The position numbers and the translations under genes are program-made. This document shows, piece after piece, positions 51,336 to 60,058 of a stretch of DNA of 64,000 bases. Origin of the DNA: Thalassobaculum litoreum DSM 18839 (GTDB taxonomy: Bacteria > Pseudomonadota > Alphaproteobacteria > Thalassobaculales > Thalassobaculaceae); NCBI RefSeq assembly GCF_900102465.1, contig NZ_FNBW01000003.1, positions 355,160 through 419,159 on the forward strand, read 5' to 3'. The notes beneath the pieces were generated by a model. It searched no databases, was not told the origin of the DNA, and saw only the letters and a list, made by a program, of their open reading frames with translations. Numbering within the stretch: position 1 is the first letter of the stretch; every line of letters starts with the position of its first letter.

Positions 51336-52886
51336 ATGAGCCTCCGTCCCAACGTTCTGCTGATCACGCTGGACCAATTCCGGGGCGACTGCCTCTCCGC
51401 GCTCGGCCATCCCAACGTGCGAACGCCGCACCTGGACGCACTGGCCGGCGACGGGGTGCTGTTCACCGACCACTGGGCCCAGTGCGCGCCATGCTCGCCC
51501 GGACGCGCCTCGCTGCTGACGGGGCTTTACCAGATGAACCACCGGGTGCTGCGCAACGGCACGCCGCTGGACCGCCGCCACCCGACGCTGGCCACCGAGG
51601 CGCGCAAGGTCGGCTACGACCCGATGCTGTTCGGCTATACCGACCAGAGTGCCGATCCGCGCGCGATCTCGCCCACCAGCCCGCGCATGCGCATCTATGA
51701 GGGCGTCGCGCCGGACTTCGCCGTGCATACGCCGCTGGGCGAGGACGGGACGCTGTGGCGGCAATGGCTGGCCGGCCGTGGCACCGACCCCGGCGACGAG
51801 CCGAAGCGGATCTGGCGGCCGAACGGCGGCGACCTGCCGCCCACCGGCGCTCATGCGGAGCCGCCCGCTTTTGGTGCCGAGGAGACCGAGACCGCCTTCC
51901 TCACCGGACGGGTGATCGAGCACCTGCGGGACCGCGACGGGAGCGACCCGTGGTTCCTGCATGTCAGCCACCTGCGCCCGCACCCGCCCTTCGTGGTGCC
52001 CGAGCCCTACAACACAATGGTCGCTCCGGCCGACGTCGCCCTGCCGATACGGGCGGCGAGCCGGGCCGACCAGGCGGCGATGCACCCCTATCTGCGCTAC
52101 GCGATGGAACGCACCGCACTCTCCAGCTTCGTCTACGAGGCGCCGGGCCTGGTCGCCGATCTGGACGACGATTCGGTACGCACCATCCGCGCGGTCTATT
52201 ACGGCATGATCGCCGAGGTCGACGCCCAGGTCGGCCGGCTGATGGCCTTCCTGAAGGAGCGCGGCACCTATGACGACACGCTGATCGTCGTCACCAGCGA
52301 CCACGGCGAGCTGCTCGGCGACCACCACCTGTTCGGCAAGCTCGGGTGGTTCGACGGCGCCTACCGCATCCCGCTCATCGTCAAACCCGCCGGCTCGCCG
52401 GTGTTCGGCCGGGTCGACATCATCACCGAGGCGGTGGACGTGGCGCCCACCATCATGCAGGCGATCGGCGTGGCCCGGCCGCCGGCGATGAACGGCCGCT
52501 CCCTGCTGCCCTTCCTGCATGGCGAGATGCCCGACACCTGGCGCAACGCCGCCCATTGGGAGTTCGATTTCCGCGAGACCGCCAGCGGCGAGGCGGAGCG
52601 CGCACTGGGCCTGCCGCTGGACGCGTGCCAGCTCACCACGATCCGCGACGACCGCTACAAATACGTCCACTTCTCCGGCCTGCCGCCGCTGCTGTTCGAC
52701 CTCGGCCGTGATCCGCACGAACTCGACAACCGGGCCGACGACGAGGACTATCGGGATATCCGGGCGATGTATGCCGAGCGTATGCTGTCCTGGCGGGCGG
52801 TCCACCAGGACCGCACCCTGACCGGCTGGGACCTGACGGCCCCCGGCGGACCGCTGCACCGTTCCCCCGACCGGGGGCAGTGGTAA
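51336..52886 (+). CDS. Sulfatase/phosphonate monoester hydrolase family enzyme
   Basis: A 516-residue alkaline-phosphatase-superfamily enzyme. Metal-binding Asp residues lie in NVLLITLDQFRGD, and Cys53 in C-S-P-G-R is the residue converted to formylglycine, so the enzyme should be active if a maturase is present. Later motifs VVTSDHGELLGDHHLFGK and YKYVHFSGLPPLLFDL follow the family order. Long relatives of this type hydrolyse phosphonate or phosphate monoesters as well as sulfates. No signal peptide is seen. The ATG at 51336 places the conserved N-terminus correctly; in-frame ATGs upstream (51276, 51300) are less likely. Confidence 0.9.
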   Translation: MSLRPNVLLITLDQFRGDCLSALGHPNVRTPHLDALAGDGVLFTDHWAQCAPCSPGRASLLTGLYQMNHRVLRNGTPLDRRHPTLATEARKVGYDPMLFGYTDQSADPRAISPTSPRMRIYEGVAPDFAVHTPLGEDGTLWRQWLAGRGTDPGDEPKRIWRPNGGDLPPTGAHAEPPAFGAEETETAFLTGRVIEHLRDRDGSDPWFLHVSHLRPHPPFVVPEPYNTMVAPADVALPIRAASRADQAAMHPYLRYAMERTALSSFVYEAPGLVADLDDDSVRTIRAVYYGMIAEVDAQVGRLMAFLKERGTYDDTLIVVTSDHGELLGDHHLFGKLGWFDGAYRIPLIVKPAGSPVFGRVDIITEAVDVAPTIMQAIGVARPPAMNGRSLLPFLHGEMPDTWRNAAHWEFDFRETASGEAERALGLPLDACQLTTIRDDRYKYVHFSGLPPLLFDLGRDPHELDNRADDEDYRDIRAMYAERMLSWRAVHQDRTLTGWDLTAPGGPLHRSPDRGQW

Positions 52887-52914
52887 AACGAAAACACTGG
52901 TTGAGGAGGGAGAT

Positions 52915-53883
52915 TTGGCCGAGGACCAGATCTGGGTCGATCCGGACATGAGGCAGGCGATCGCCCGCGCCCAGGAGATCGTCGTCGAACACGGGCTGGC
53001 GACCGACCGCTCCAAGCTGACGCCGGTTCAGGCCCGCGAGCGCTCCGAGCTGGACCGCAAATGGTGGAACGAGGTGCGCCCGGAGGTGGCGAAGATCGTC
53101 AACACCACGGTGCCGGGTCCGACCGGCGACATCCCGGTCCGTCTGCTCTATCCGAGCGAGGCGACCAACCTCCCGGTCATCGTCTATCTGCACGGTGGCG
53201 GCTGGGTGGTCGGCTCGCTGGAGACCCATGCGGCGGGCATGCACCTGCTGGCGCTGGAATCCGGCTGCGTTGTCGCCGCCGTCGACTACAGCCTGGCGCC
53301 GGAGAACAAGTTCCCGGCGGCCATCGAGGAGACCGTGGCGGTGGTCGATTTCATCACCCGTTCCGGCGCGGACTGGTCGGTCGATCCGACGCGCATCGCC
53401 CTGTCCGGCGACAGCGCCGGCGGCAACCTGGCGGCCGGGGCCGAAGTGGCCCTGCGCCAGCGTGGTGTCTCGCCGGTCAAGGCGCTCGGCCTGATCTATG
53501 GCGTGTTCGGCGACGATTTCGAGACCGACAGCTACCGGATCTTCGGCGGCGGCGACTGGTTCCTGAGCGCCGCAGATATGAAGAACTATTTCGGCCATTA
53601 CCTGAACGGTCCGGCCGACCATGACGACCCGCGCGCGGTGCCGATGAAGGCTGACGTGACCGGCTTCCCGCCCTGCTTCCTGCACTCCGCCGGGGTCGAC
53701 GTGCTACGCGACGACACCCGCCGGTTCTACGAGAAGCTCAAGGCCGCCGGGGTGGAGGCCCATCACACCGAACACGCCGGCATCATCCACGGCTGCATGA
53801 CGCAGATCCGGATGGTCGGCAAGGCACGACAACTGATCGCCGGGCTGGGCAAGCAACTGGCCGGCGCCCTGGGAGGAAAGTGA
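52915..53883 (+). CDS. Alpha/beta hydrolase of the HSL (hormone-sensitive lipase) family
   Basis: A 322-residue esterase with the HSL oxyanion motif HGGGW from residue 93, the nucleophile Ser167 in GDSAGG, and a likely Asp262 and His292 (IIHG) completing the triad. The start is a TTG at 52915 with AGGAGGG seven bases upstream, a clear case where the ribosome site decides the start. It follows the sulfatase-like gene by 28 nt and ends at the start of the crotonase gene, so the three genes form an operon for breakdown of an ester-containing compound. Confidence 0.9.
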   Translation: MAEDQIWVDPDMRQAIARAQEIVVEHGLATDRSKLTPVQARERSELDRKWWNEVRPEVAKIVNTTVPGPTGDIPVRLLYPSEATNLPVIVYLHGGGWVVGSLETHAAGMHLLALESGCVVAAVDYSLAPENKFPAAIEETVAVVDFITRSGADWSVDPTRIALSGDSAGGNLAAGAEVALRQRGVSPVKALGLIYGVFGDDFETDSYRIFGGGDWFLSAADMKNYFGHYLNGPADHDDPRAVPMKADVTGFPPCFLHSAGVDVLRDDTRRFYEKLKAAGVEAHHTEHAGIIHGCMTQIRMVGKARQLIAGLGKQLAGALGGK

Positions 53884-53885
53884 CG

Positions 53886-54683
53886 ATGACTGACGTGGTT
53901 CTCTGTTCCGTCGACGCGCGCGGTGTGGCGACGGTCACCTTGAACCGGCCGGAGCGGAACAACGCCTATAACGGCGAGGTGATCAATGCGCTGATCGCCG
54001 GCATGGAAAGCCTTGCCGCCGATCCGGCCGTGCGGGTGGTGGTCATCCGCGGCAACGGCAAGCATTTCCAGGCCGGGGCGGACCTGTCCTGGCTGAAGGA
54101 GATGGGCCAGCTCAGCCCGCTGGAGAACATCGAGGTCTCCCGGCGCACCGCCAGTGCGATCCAGGGTCTGACCGAGTTCCCGAAACCGACCATCGCCCTG
54201 ATCCATGGCGGCTGCTTCGGCGGCGGGACGGGGATCGCGGCGGCGGCCGATATCGTGATAGCCAGCGAGGACGCGATCTTCGCCATCACCGAGGCGCGCT
54301 GGGGCGTGATGGCCGGGATCATCGTGCCGCATCTGAACGCCGCCATGGGCGTGCGCAACGTGCGGCGCTACGCCCTGACCTGCGAGCGCTTCGGCGCCCG
54401 GGAGGCCAAGGAGATGGGCCTGGTGCATCAGGTCTGCGCCGAGGGCGGGCTGGAGGAGGCGGCGGCCCCGGTGATCGACAACCTGCTGATGAGCGCGCCG
54501 GAGGCCCTGGCCCAGACCAAGCGCCGGGCGCTGGTGGAGGCGGGGCTGGATCTCTCCGGATCGCATTTCACCGAGCTGGTGGAGGAACACGCGCTCAAGC
54601 GCCAGAGCGACGAGGCGAAGGAGGGGCTCGCCAGCTTCCTGGAGAAGCGCCCGCCGAGCTGGTACCCGGGGGATGCGACCTAA
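53886..54683 (+). CDS. Enoyl-CoA hydratase/methylglutaconyl-CoA hydratase-like protein
   Basis: A 265-residue crotonase. The oxyanion-hole segments are FQAGADLSWLKEMG and HGGCFGGGTGIAAAADIVIA. The Glu of classic hydratases is replaced by Gly-Thr in GGGTG, as in LiuC-type and some other crotonases. GGAGGAAA precedes the ATG at 53886; a GTG at 53880 overlapping the upstream stop is possible. It belongs to the operon with the esterase and the sulfatase-like enzyme. Confidence 0.87.
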   Translation: MTDVVLCSVDARGVATVTLNRPERNNAYNGEVINALIAGMESLAADPAVRVVVIRGNGKHFQAGADLSWLKEMGQLSPLENIEVSRRTASAIQGLTEFPKPTIALIHGGCFGGGTGIAAAADIVIASEDAIFAITEARWGVMAGIIVPHLNAAMGVRNVRRYALTCERFGAREAKEMGLVHQVCAEGGLEEAAAPVIDNLLMSAPEALAQTKRRALVEAGLDLSGSHFTELVEEHALKRQSDEAKEGLASFLEKRPPSWYPGDAT

Positions 54684-54696
54684 CCCTTTTACTCAA

Positions 54697-54812
54697 CCGT
54701 CTTCCCGGGCTTGCCCCGGGATCCGGACATCGGTGTGCTGGAGCGGTGAAGAATGTGCGTCACCGCTCCGGCGCGCGTTTCTCTAGGCCCCGGCGCAGGG
54801 CCGAGGAGACGG
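54697..54812. repeat. Palindromic intergenic repeat, copy E
   Basis: The left arm CCGTCTTCCCGGGCTTGCCC and the right arm CCCCGGCGCAGGGCCGAGGA are inverted and about 70 bases apart. It fills the gap between convergent genes ending at 54683 and 54833. Confidence 0.72.
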
Positions 54813-54832
54813 AAAGAGGCTATGACAGCGCC

Positions 54833-56044
54833 CTACGCCCGCTTCGCGTTCGGCAGGCTCCAGGCGATCAGGTTGGTCACCAGCATGCTCGCCGCCAGCA
54901 CGTAGAAAGTCACCACCAGCCCATAGGCGTCGGCGACGATCCCGCCGACCACCGGCGCCAGGATCGATAACCCTGTCTGCGCGCCGAACATCAGGCTGGT
55001 GGCCGAGCCGCCCAGGTGCGAGGGCGTCAGGTCCATCATCCAGGAATGCACCACCGGCCGGATCGCGTAGAGCGCGAAGCCCAGCACCGACACGCCGGCG
55101 ATGAAGGACAGCTCGTTGCCCAGCAGGGTCAGCGCCGCGATCGCCAGCGTCGACACGCCGAGCCCGGCCAGCACCACCTGGCGGCGGCCGACCCGGTCGG
55201 ACAGCCGGCCGGCGATCGGCGTGGCGATCAGCCCACCCACCTGCAGGGCTGCCAGCGCCACGCCCATCATCAGCGGCGAGACCTTCATCTCGTGGGCCAG
55301 ATAGAGCGGCAGGAAGACCAGCAGGCCGTTCTGGGTCATCGCCCGGAACGCCGACATCAGGCACAGGCCGAGCACCGCCCGGTCCTTCACCACGGCCGCG
55401 ATGCCGGCGAGATACTGGCCGAAATCGACGCCCTTGCCGGCGTCGCCATGGCTGGCAGCCGGCGCTCTGCCGAGGAACATCGCCAGCGCCGCCGCCACCG
55501 CCAGGACCGGCAGGCAGGAATACAGCGCCACGCCCTCCCAGGTCAGGGCGGCCAGCATCGCGCCGGCGGCGAGCGGCGCCACCGCGTCGCCCAGGCCGGC
55601 GCCGAGCGCATGCACCGACAGCGCCCAACCGCGCTGCCCCGGGAAGCGGGCGGAAAGATAGCTGATCGCCGGCGGATGCCAGAGATTGTTCGAGGCGCCG
55701 ATCACCGCGACCAGGGCCGCCACCGCCAGCAGCCCGCCGGCGAACCCGAGCAGCGCCAGGGCCGCCGCTCCCATCAGCAGCGATGCGACCTGCAACGCCA
55801 CCCGCCGTCCGGTCATGTCGGTCAGCGGGCCGGAGCCGAAATTGGCGACGAAGGCGCTGACATGCAGCACCGACACCAGCAGCCCCGTCGCCGCGTAGTC
55901 GAGGCCGAGAGCCGTGGAGAGGCTGGGCAGCAGAAGATAGAAGGTCGCGGCCACCCAATGGGTCGCGCCGTGGCCAAGCCCGACAATGGCGATGGGGGTG
56001 TTGTCGCGGGCGCTGAGCCCGGTGAGGCGTTCGGCGAGGGACAC
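54833..56044 (-). CDS. MFS transporter (fosmidomycin-resistance-like)
   Basis: A 403-residue protein with twelve membrane segments and MFS loop motifs: SGPLTDMTGRR between segments 2 and 3 and AGRLSDRVGRRQVV between segments 8 and 9. The stretch HWVAATFYLLLPSL near the N-terminus and the even spacing resemble the Fsr/AraJ-like group of drug exporters. The substrate cannot be predicted. It is divergent from the methyltransferase gene and not part of an operon. Confidence 0.88.
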   Translation of the reverse strand: MSLAERLTGLSARDNTPIAIVGLGHGATHWVAATFYLLLPSLSTALGLDYAATGLLVSVLHVSAFVANFGSGPLTDMTGRRVALQVASLLMGAAALALLGFAGGLLAVAALVAVIGASNNLWHPPAISYLSARFPGQRGWALSVHALGAGLGDAVAPLAAGAMLAALTWEGVALYSCLPVLAVAAALAMFLGRAPAASHGDAGKGVDFGQYLAGIAAVVKDRAVLGLCLMSAFRAMTQNGLLVFLPLYLAHEMKVSPLMMGVALAALQVGGLIATPIAGRLSDRVGRRQVVLAGLGVSTLAIAALTLLGNELSFIAGVSVLGFALYAIRPVVHSWMMDLTPSHLGGSATSLMFGAQTGLSILAPVVGGIVADAYGLVVTFYVLAASMLVTNLIAWSLPNAKRA

Positions 56045-56171
56045 GGTCTTGGACGGAGTTGCGTTTCGGTTACCGAGATTAGCATGGGATTTTGGTCGGC
56101 CAACCTACCGATCCGCCTTGGGGCGAGGCGTCGACAGTCCGCGATGAGCGGCCTAGAACGAAGCGGCGGAA

Positions 56172-56843
56172 ATGGCGACACTCAACGGGGCCCACAATTT
56201 GGCAGATTGGTTCTACACGACCTGGCTCGGCACCCTCGCGAGGGCGATCAGCCTGTCGCTGATCGAGACCGCCCTGCTGACCGCTGTCCTCGCTGGAACG
56301 CTGCTGATCCTGTTCTATGCCCTGCGCACAGGTGTGCCGCCGCAATCCTCCGGCCGAGCGGCACGGGAGGCGCTGCTCTCTCTCCTGCCGGAGACGATCG
56401 ACGGGGATATCGCCGATCTCGGCTCCGGCTGGGGCGCGCTGGCAGAAGTGCTGGCCGACCGCTACCCGCAGAACCAGGTCGTCGGCTACGAACTGTCGCC
56501 GATCCCCTACTGGTTCTCGTGCCTGCGTCTTAAGATCACCCCCCGGGCGAACCTTGAATACCGCCGCGCAAACTTCCTGCGTGCCGATCTGTCCACGTAT
56601 CGGGCCGTGACCTGCTACCTGATGATCGGCGCCATGAAGGTGCTATCCGCCAAGCTGAACGAGTTGCCGGACGGGGCGGTGGTCGTGTCCCATGCCTTCT
56701 CCCTGCGCGACCGGGAGGCGGATGAGGCGATCCGTCTTTCGACCACCGGCGCCACGATGTATTACCGCTACGTGGTGCACCGCAGCGGCGCGCCGTACCC
56801 ATCCGCATTCTCTGTCGTGACGCCCGCGGATGTGGCGCGTTAG
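56172..56843 (+). CDS. Membrane-anchored class I SAM methyltransferase
   Basis: A 223-residue protein with a membrane segment near residues 32-50 and a class I methyltransferase fold. SAM-binding motif I reads IADLGSGWGALAEVL near 78-92 and an acidic strand end follows at VVGYE. The later motifs are short, so the fold is small. Substrates cannot be told from sequence; relatives modify lipids, lysine or small molecules. It begins the rightward group that continues with the amidohydrolase 28 nt downstream, though the link may be accidental. Confidence 0.82.
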   Translation: MATLNGAHNLADWFYTTWLGTLARAISLSLIETALLTAVLAGTLLILFYALRTGVPPQSSGRAAREALLSLLPETIDGDIADLGSGWGALAEVLADRYPQNQVVGYELSPIPYWFSCLRLKITPRANLEYRRANFLRADLSTYRAVTCYLMIGAMKVLSAKLNELPDGAVVVSHAFSLRDREADEAIRLSTTGATMYYRYVVHRSGAPYPSAFSVVTPADVAR

Positions 56844-56871
56844 GCTGGGCTTTACCCACTTGGAGGACCCC

Positions 56872-58107
56872 ATGCCGAAGATCAATGCCGAGCGCCTGCT
56901 CGCCGACCTGGACCACCTGCGCACCATCGGCGGTGTAGAGACGGGCGTGATCCGGACCGCGCTCAGCGAGAAAGACATGGAGGCCCGGCGCTGGCTGAAG
57001 AAGCGCTTCGAGGAGGCCGGGCTGGAGGCGACCATCGACGGTGTCGGCAATGTTCTCGGCAAGACCTCGAAGCCGGGGCCGGTCCTGCTGATCGGCAGCC
57101 ATTCCGACACCCAGCCCCGCGGTGGCTGGCTCGACGGCGCGCTCGGCGTGGTCTACGGCCTGGAGATCGCCCGCGCCCTGTCCGAGGATCCGGAGACCGC
57201 GAACCTCGCCGTCGACGTGGTGTCCTGGCAGGACGAGGAGGGCTCGTTCCTGGGATGCCTGGGTAGCCGGTCCTGGTGCGGTGTGCTCGATCCCGAGGCG
57301 GAGAAGGCGGCCACCGGCCGCGACGGTACCAAGCTGACCGACGCGATCGCCGCCGCTGGCCTGACCGACGTGCCGCGCCTGACCATGGAGGAGAACCGCT
57401 ACCTGGGCTATCTGGAGGCGCATATCGAGCAGGGCGCCTATCTGGAGGAGGCCCAGCAGCATGTGGGCGTGGTCACCGCCATCGTCGGCATCCGCGCCAT
57501 GCGCTTCAAGTTCCACGGCGAGCAGAACCACGCCGGCACCACCACGATGGCCCGCCGCAAGGACGCCGCGACTGCCCTGTACGAGCTGGCCTACCGGGTG
57601 AACCAGGAGTTTCCGGCGGTCGCCGGCGAGCGCACGGTCTGGACCATGGGCCGCGCGGTGGTGCAGCCGGGGGCGGCCTCCATCGTCCCGGGCTATGCCG
57701 AACTCGACCTGCAGTTCCGCGACCAGGACGAGAGCATCCTCGACCGGTTCGAGGAGATCGCCGCCGCCATCGCCGACGACATCAACAGCCGCGGCAAGGC
57801 CCGGGTGGAATACACCCGCTCGCGCCTGCCGGTGCGCCCGTCGATGATGGACGACGGCTTCCAGAAGCACATCGCCGCCGCCGCCGAGGCCACCGTACCG
57901 GGCAAGTGGCAGTCCATGCCCTCGGCCGCCGGTCACGACCCGATGGTGATCACCGCCAAGCTGCCCTGCGCCATGCTGTTCATCCCGTCGATCGGCGGCA
58001 TCAGCCACGACTTCGCCGAGGACAGCGATCGCGGCGACATCGCCATCGGCTGCCAGGTGCTGGCGGACGCGGCCTCCAGCATCCTGCAGGAGCGGCGCAA
58101 CGGATGA
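56872..58107 (+). CDS. Zn-dependent amidohydrolase (N-carbamoyl-L-amino acid hydrolase/allantoate type)
   Basis: A 411-residue M20-family enzyme with GSHSDTQPRGGWLDGALGV (first metal ligands His and Asp) near residues 72-90, WQDEEGSF with ligand and catalytic Glu, and a dimerisation domain (FKFHGEQNHAGTTTMARRKD) carrying the substrate-binding His. This order fits N-carbamoyl-amino acid hydrolase, allantoate amidohydrolase and beta-ureidopropionase. GGAGG before the ATG at 56872 supports the start. Its stop overlaps the next start (ATGA). The following hydratase suggests a ring- or ureido-compound pathway. Confidence 0.9.
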   Translation: MPKINAERLLADLDHLRTIGGVETGVIRTALSEKDMEARRWLKKRFEEAGLEATIDGVGNVLGKTSKPGPVLLIGSHSDTQPRGGWLDGALGVVYGLEIARALSEDPETANLAVDVVSWQDEEGSFLGCLGSRSWCGVLDPEAEKAATGRDGTKLTDAIAAAGLTDVPRLTMEENRYLGYLEAHIEQGAYLEEAQQHVGVVTAIVGIRAMRFKFHGEQNHAGTTTMARRKDAATALYELAYRVNQEFPAVAGERTVWTMGRAVVQPGAASIVPGYAELDLQFRDQDESILDRFEEIAAAIADDINSRGKARVEYTRSRLPVRPSMMDDGFQKHIAAAAEATVPGKWQSMPSAAGHDPMVITAKLPCAMLFIPSIGGISHDFAEDSDRGDIAIGCQVLADAASSILQERRNG

Positions 58108-58898
58108 ACCCGGACCGTCAGGCCGACCTCGCCGACCATCTGGTCAAGGCACGCACCGGCGGGGCGGCGACACCGCTGCCGCCGGCCGAGCTGGAGCCGG
58201 ACAGCGTCGAGGACGGCTATGCCGTCCAGGCCCTGGTCCACGACCGGCTGGAGGCGGCGGGCTTCGGCCCGCGTACCGGCCACAAGATCGGCTGCACCAC
58301 CTCGGTCATGCAGGCCTACTTGAAGATCGACCATCCCTGCGCCGGTGAGGTCTTCGGCTCGACCGTGTCCGAGCACATGGCCACCCTGCCGCTGTCGCGG
58401 TTCCACCGGGTCGGGGTGGAATGCGAGATCGCCGCACGGCTCGGCGCGGACCTTCCCGATACCGGCGCGCCCTATGACCGCGACGGCGTCGCTCCCGCTG
58501 TCGAGGCCCTGATGCCGGGGATCGAGATCGTCGACGACCGGTACACCCACTTCCCGTCCTTCTCCGCGCCGGTGCTGATCGCCGACGATTTCTTCAATGC
58601 GGGCGTGGTGCTCGGCGATCCGTTGAAGAACTGGCGGGGCCTCGACCTGGATGCGATCGTAGGCGAGATGTTCGTCGACAAGGTGCGCGCCGGCTCCGGC
58701 CGTGGGCGCGACATCCTCGGCCATCCGATGAACGCGCTCGCCTGGCTCGCCAATCACCGGGTCGCTCTCGGCCGGCCGCTGCAGGCCGGGGAGTTCGTCA
58801 TGCTCGGCAGCGTGGTCAAGACGATCCATTTCACCGAACCGGCCGAGGTGCTGATCCGCTTCGAGCATCTGGGCGAAGCGCGGGTGCGCTTCACCTGA
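58104..58898 (+). CDS. 2-keto-4-pentenoate hydratase/fumarylacetoacetate hydrolase-like enzyme
   Basis: A 264-residue protein with the MhpD-type sequence: HKIGCTTSVMQAYLKIDHPC near residues 54-75, VGVECEIAARLG (metal-binding Glu pair), and ALMPGIEIVDDRY. Such enzymes add water to 2-hydroxy-dienoates in ring-cleavage routes. The gene overlaps the amidohydrolase upstream (ATGA) and the truncated flavin oxidoreductase downstream (TGATG), so the three genes formed one operon before phage insertion. Confidence 0.88.
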   Translation: MNPDRQADLADHLVKARTGGAATPLPPAELEPDSVEDGYAVQALVHDRLEAAGFGPRTGHKIGCTTSVMQAYLKIDHPCAGEVFGSTVSEHMATLPLSRFHRVGVECEIAARLGADLPDTGAPYDRDGVAPAVEALMPGIEIVDDRYTHFPSFSAPVLIADDFFNAGVVLGDPLKNWRGLDLDAIVGEMFVDKVRAGSGRGRDILGHPMNALAWLANHRVALGRPLQAGEFVMLGSVVKTIHFTEPAEVLIRFEHLGEARVRFT

Positions 58899-59674
58899 TG
58901 GCGGAAAGCGCCGCCGCGCTCGCCGATCCCCTGACACTGCGCTGCGGCGCGGTCCTGCGGTGCCGGATCGCCAAGTCCGCCATGTCCGACAGCCTGGGCA
59001 GCGGCACCGGCGAGGCCACGCCGGAACAGGCGGCGCTGTACCGGCGATGGGCCGAGGGCGGGCTCGCCCTGTCGATCGTCGGCGAGGTCCAGGGCGATCC
59101 GCATGCCCTGGAGAACCCGGGGAACCTGGTGCTGCATGCGGACAGCGACATCGATGCGCTGCGCGAGGTGACCCACGGGGCGACCGGCGACGGGGCCCAT
59201 CTCTGGGCGCAGCTCGGCCATGCGGGGGCGCTGGCTCATGACGGGGTCGGGCGGCGCGTCGGTCCGTCGGCATTGGCCCTGGACGGCCTGACCTGCGACG
59301 CGCTGACGGTGCAGGAGATCGAGGCGCTGCCGGCGCGCTATGCGGAAACCGCGCGGATCGCAAAGGCGGCGGGCTTCACCGGCGTGCAGGTCCACGCCGC
59401 CCATGGCTTCCTGCTCAGCCAGTTCCTGTCGCCCCTGTTCAACCGGCGCGGTGATCTTTGGGGCGGCAGTCTGGAGAACCGCATGCGGTTGCCGCTGGCG
59501 GTGGTCGACGCGGTGCGCGAGGCGGTCGGATCCGGCTTCCCTGTCGGGGTGAAGATCAACGCGACCGACGGACTGGCGGGTGGGCTGACCGAGGGGGAGA
59601 GCCTTGATGCCATCCGGACTGTAGCCGGACATTTGGTTTTAGAGTCCTGGACAATAGGTTTTAGAGCAAAATGA
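58898..59674 (+). pseudogene. Old Yellow Enzyme-family NADH:flavin oxidoreductase, cut by prophage
   Basis: The N-terminal two thirds are intact: LRCRIAKSAMSDSLG (the first loop of the TIM barrel), WAQLGHAGALAHDG, GFTGVQVHAAHGFLLSQFLS with the catalytic HxxH-like region, and NRMRLPLAVVDAVREAV. Real similarity ends near residue 242 (about 59625); then come foreign residues and a stop, giving 258 instead of the usual 360-400. The C-terminal FMN-phosphate site is missing, so it should be inactive. The break coincides with the prophage boundary, and the remaining part should lie beyond the right edge. Confidence 0.82.
59635..59666. repeat. Direct repeats at the prophage junction
   Basis: GGTTTTAGAG occurs at 59635-59644 and again at 59657-59666, 22 bases apart, in an AT-rich stretch that starts where the flavin oxidoreductase sequence ends. 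This could be part of the attachment site or of recombinase arm sites. The other prophage end is not in the window, so the att core cannot be defined. Confidence 0.5.
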
Positions 59675-59739
59675 TTTGGTCGAAGCATGGTGTTTAACCG
59701 TCGTTTCAATGGCCCATAACCGCCGAGCCGATCTGCCCT

Positions 59740-60024
59740 CTACCACGCTGCAGACCAACCGCGCGCAAAGCCGGGGGTCGATCGCGTCGAATAGTCCGGC
59801 CGGGGATCAACATCGGTGCCGCCGCAAGAGCTGCACATCAGCTTGCCCACCAGCTCCGTAAATAGCAGGTCTCCAGCCGTCGCCTCGATCAAGGTGGCGA
59901 TCGGTATGCTGCCGTGGTGCCCGCAGCTCCGGTTGTTGCAATAGACCAGGACACGCTCCACCTCGCTGTCCGTCAGCAGTTGATGGAGCGTCGGAGGCCC
60001 CTCGGGTATGGCGCGGCTGTGCAT
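59740..60024 (-). CDS. Small zinc-ribbon-like phage protein
   Basis: A 94-residue protein with two Cys pairs, one in VYCNNRSCGHHG and one in CSSCGGTDVDPRPDY. This spacing is that of a zinc ribbon and such proteins are frequent near the ends of alphaproteobacterial prophages. Function unknown; nucleic acid binding is possible. It is the gene nearest to the left prophage end. No clear ribosome site precedes the ATG at 60024. Confidence 0.72.
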   Translation of the reverse strand: MHSRAIPEGPPTLHQLLTDSEVERVLVYCNNRSCGHHGSIPIATLIEATAGDLLFTELVGKLMCSSCGGTDVDPRPDYSTRSTPGFARGWSAAW

Positions 60025-60058
60025 GGTGCCGACAGACTAGCGGGCAGATCTGACCTCG

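Noticed and set aside
42518..54812. CRISPR array from the repeated palindromes
   Set aside because: Copies are kilobases apart in intergenic gaps, without regular short spacers and without cas genes.
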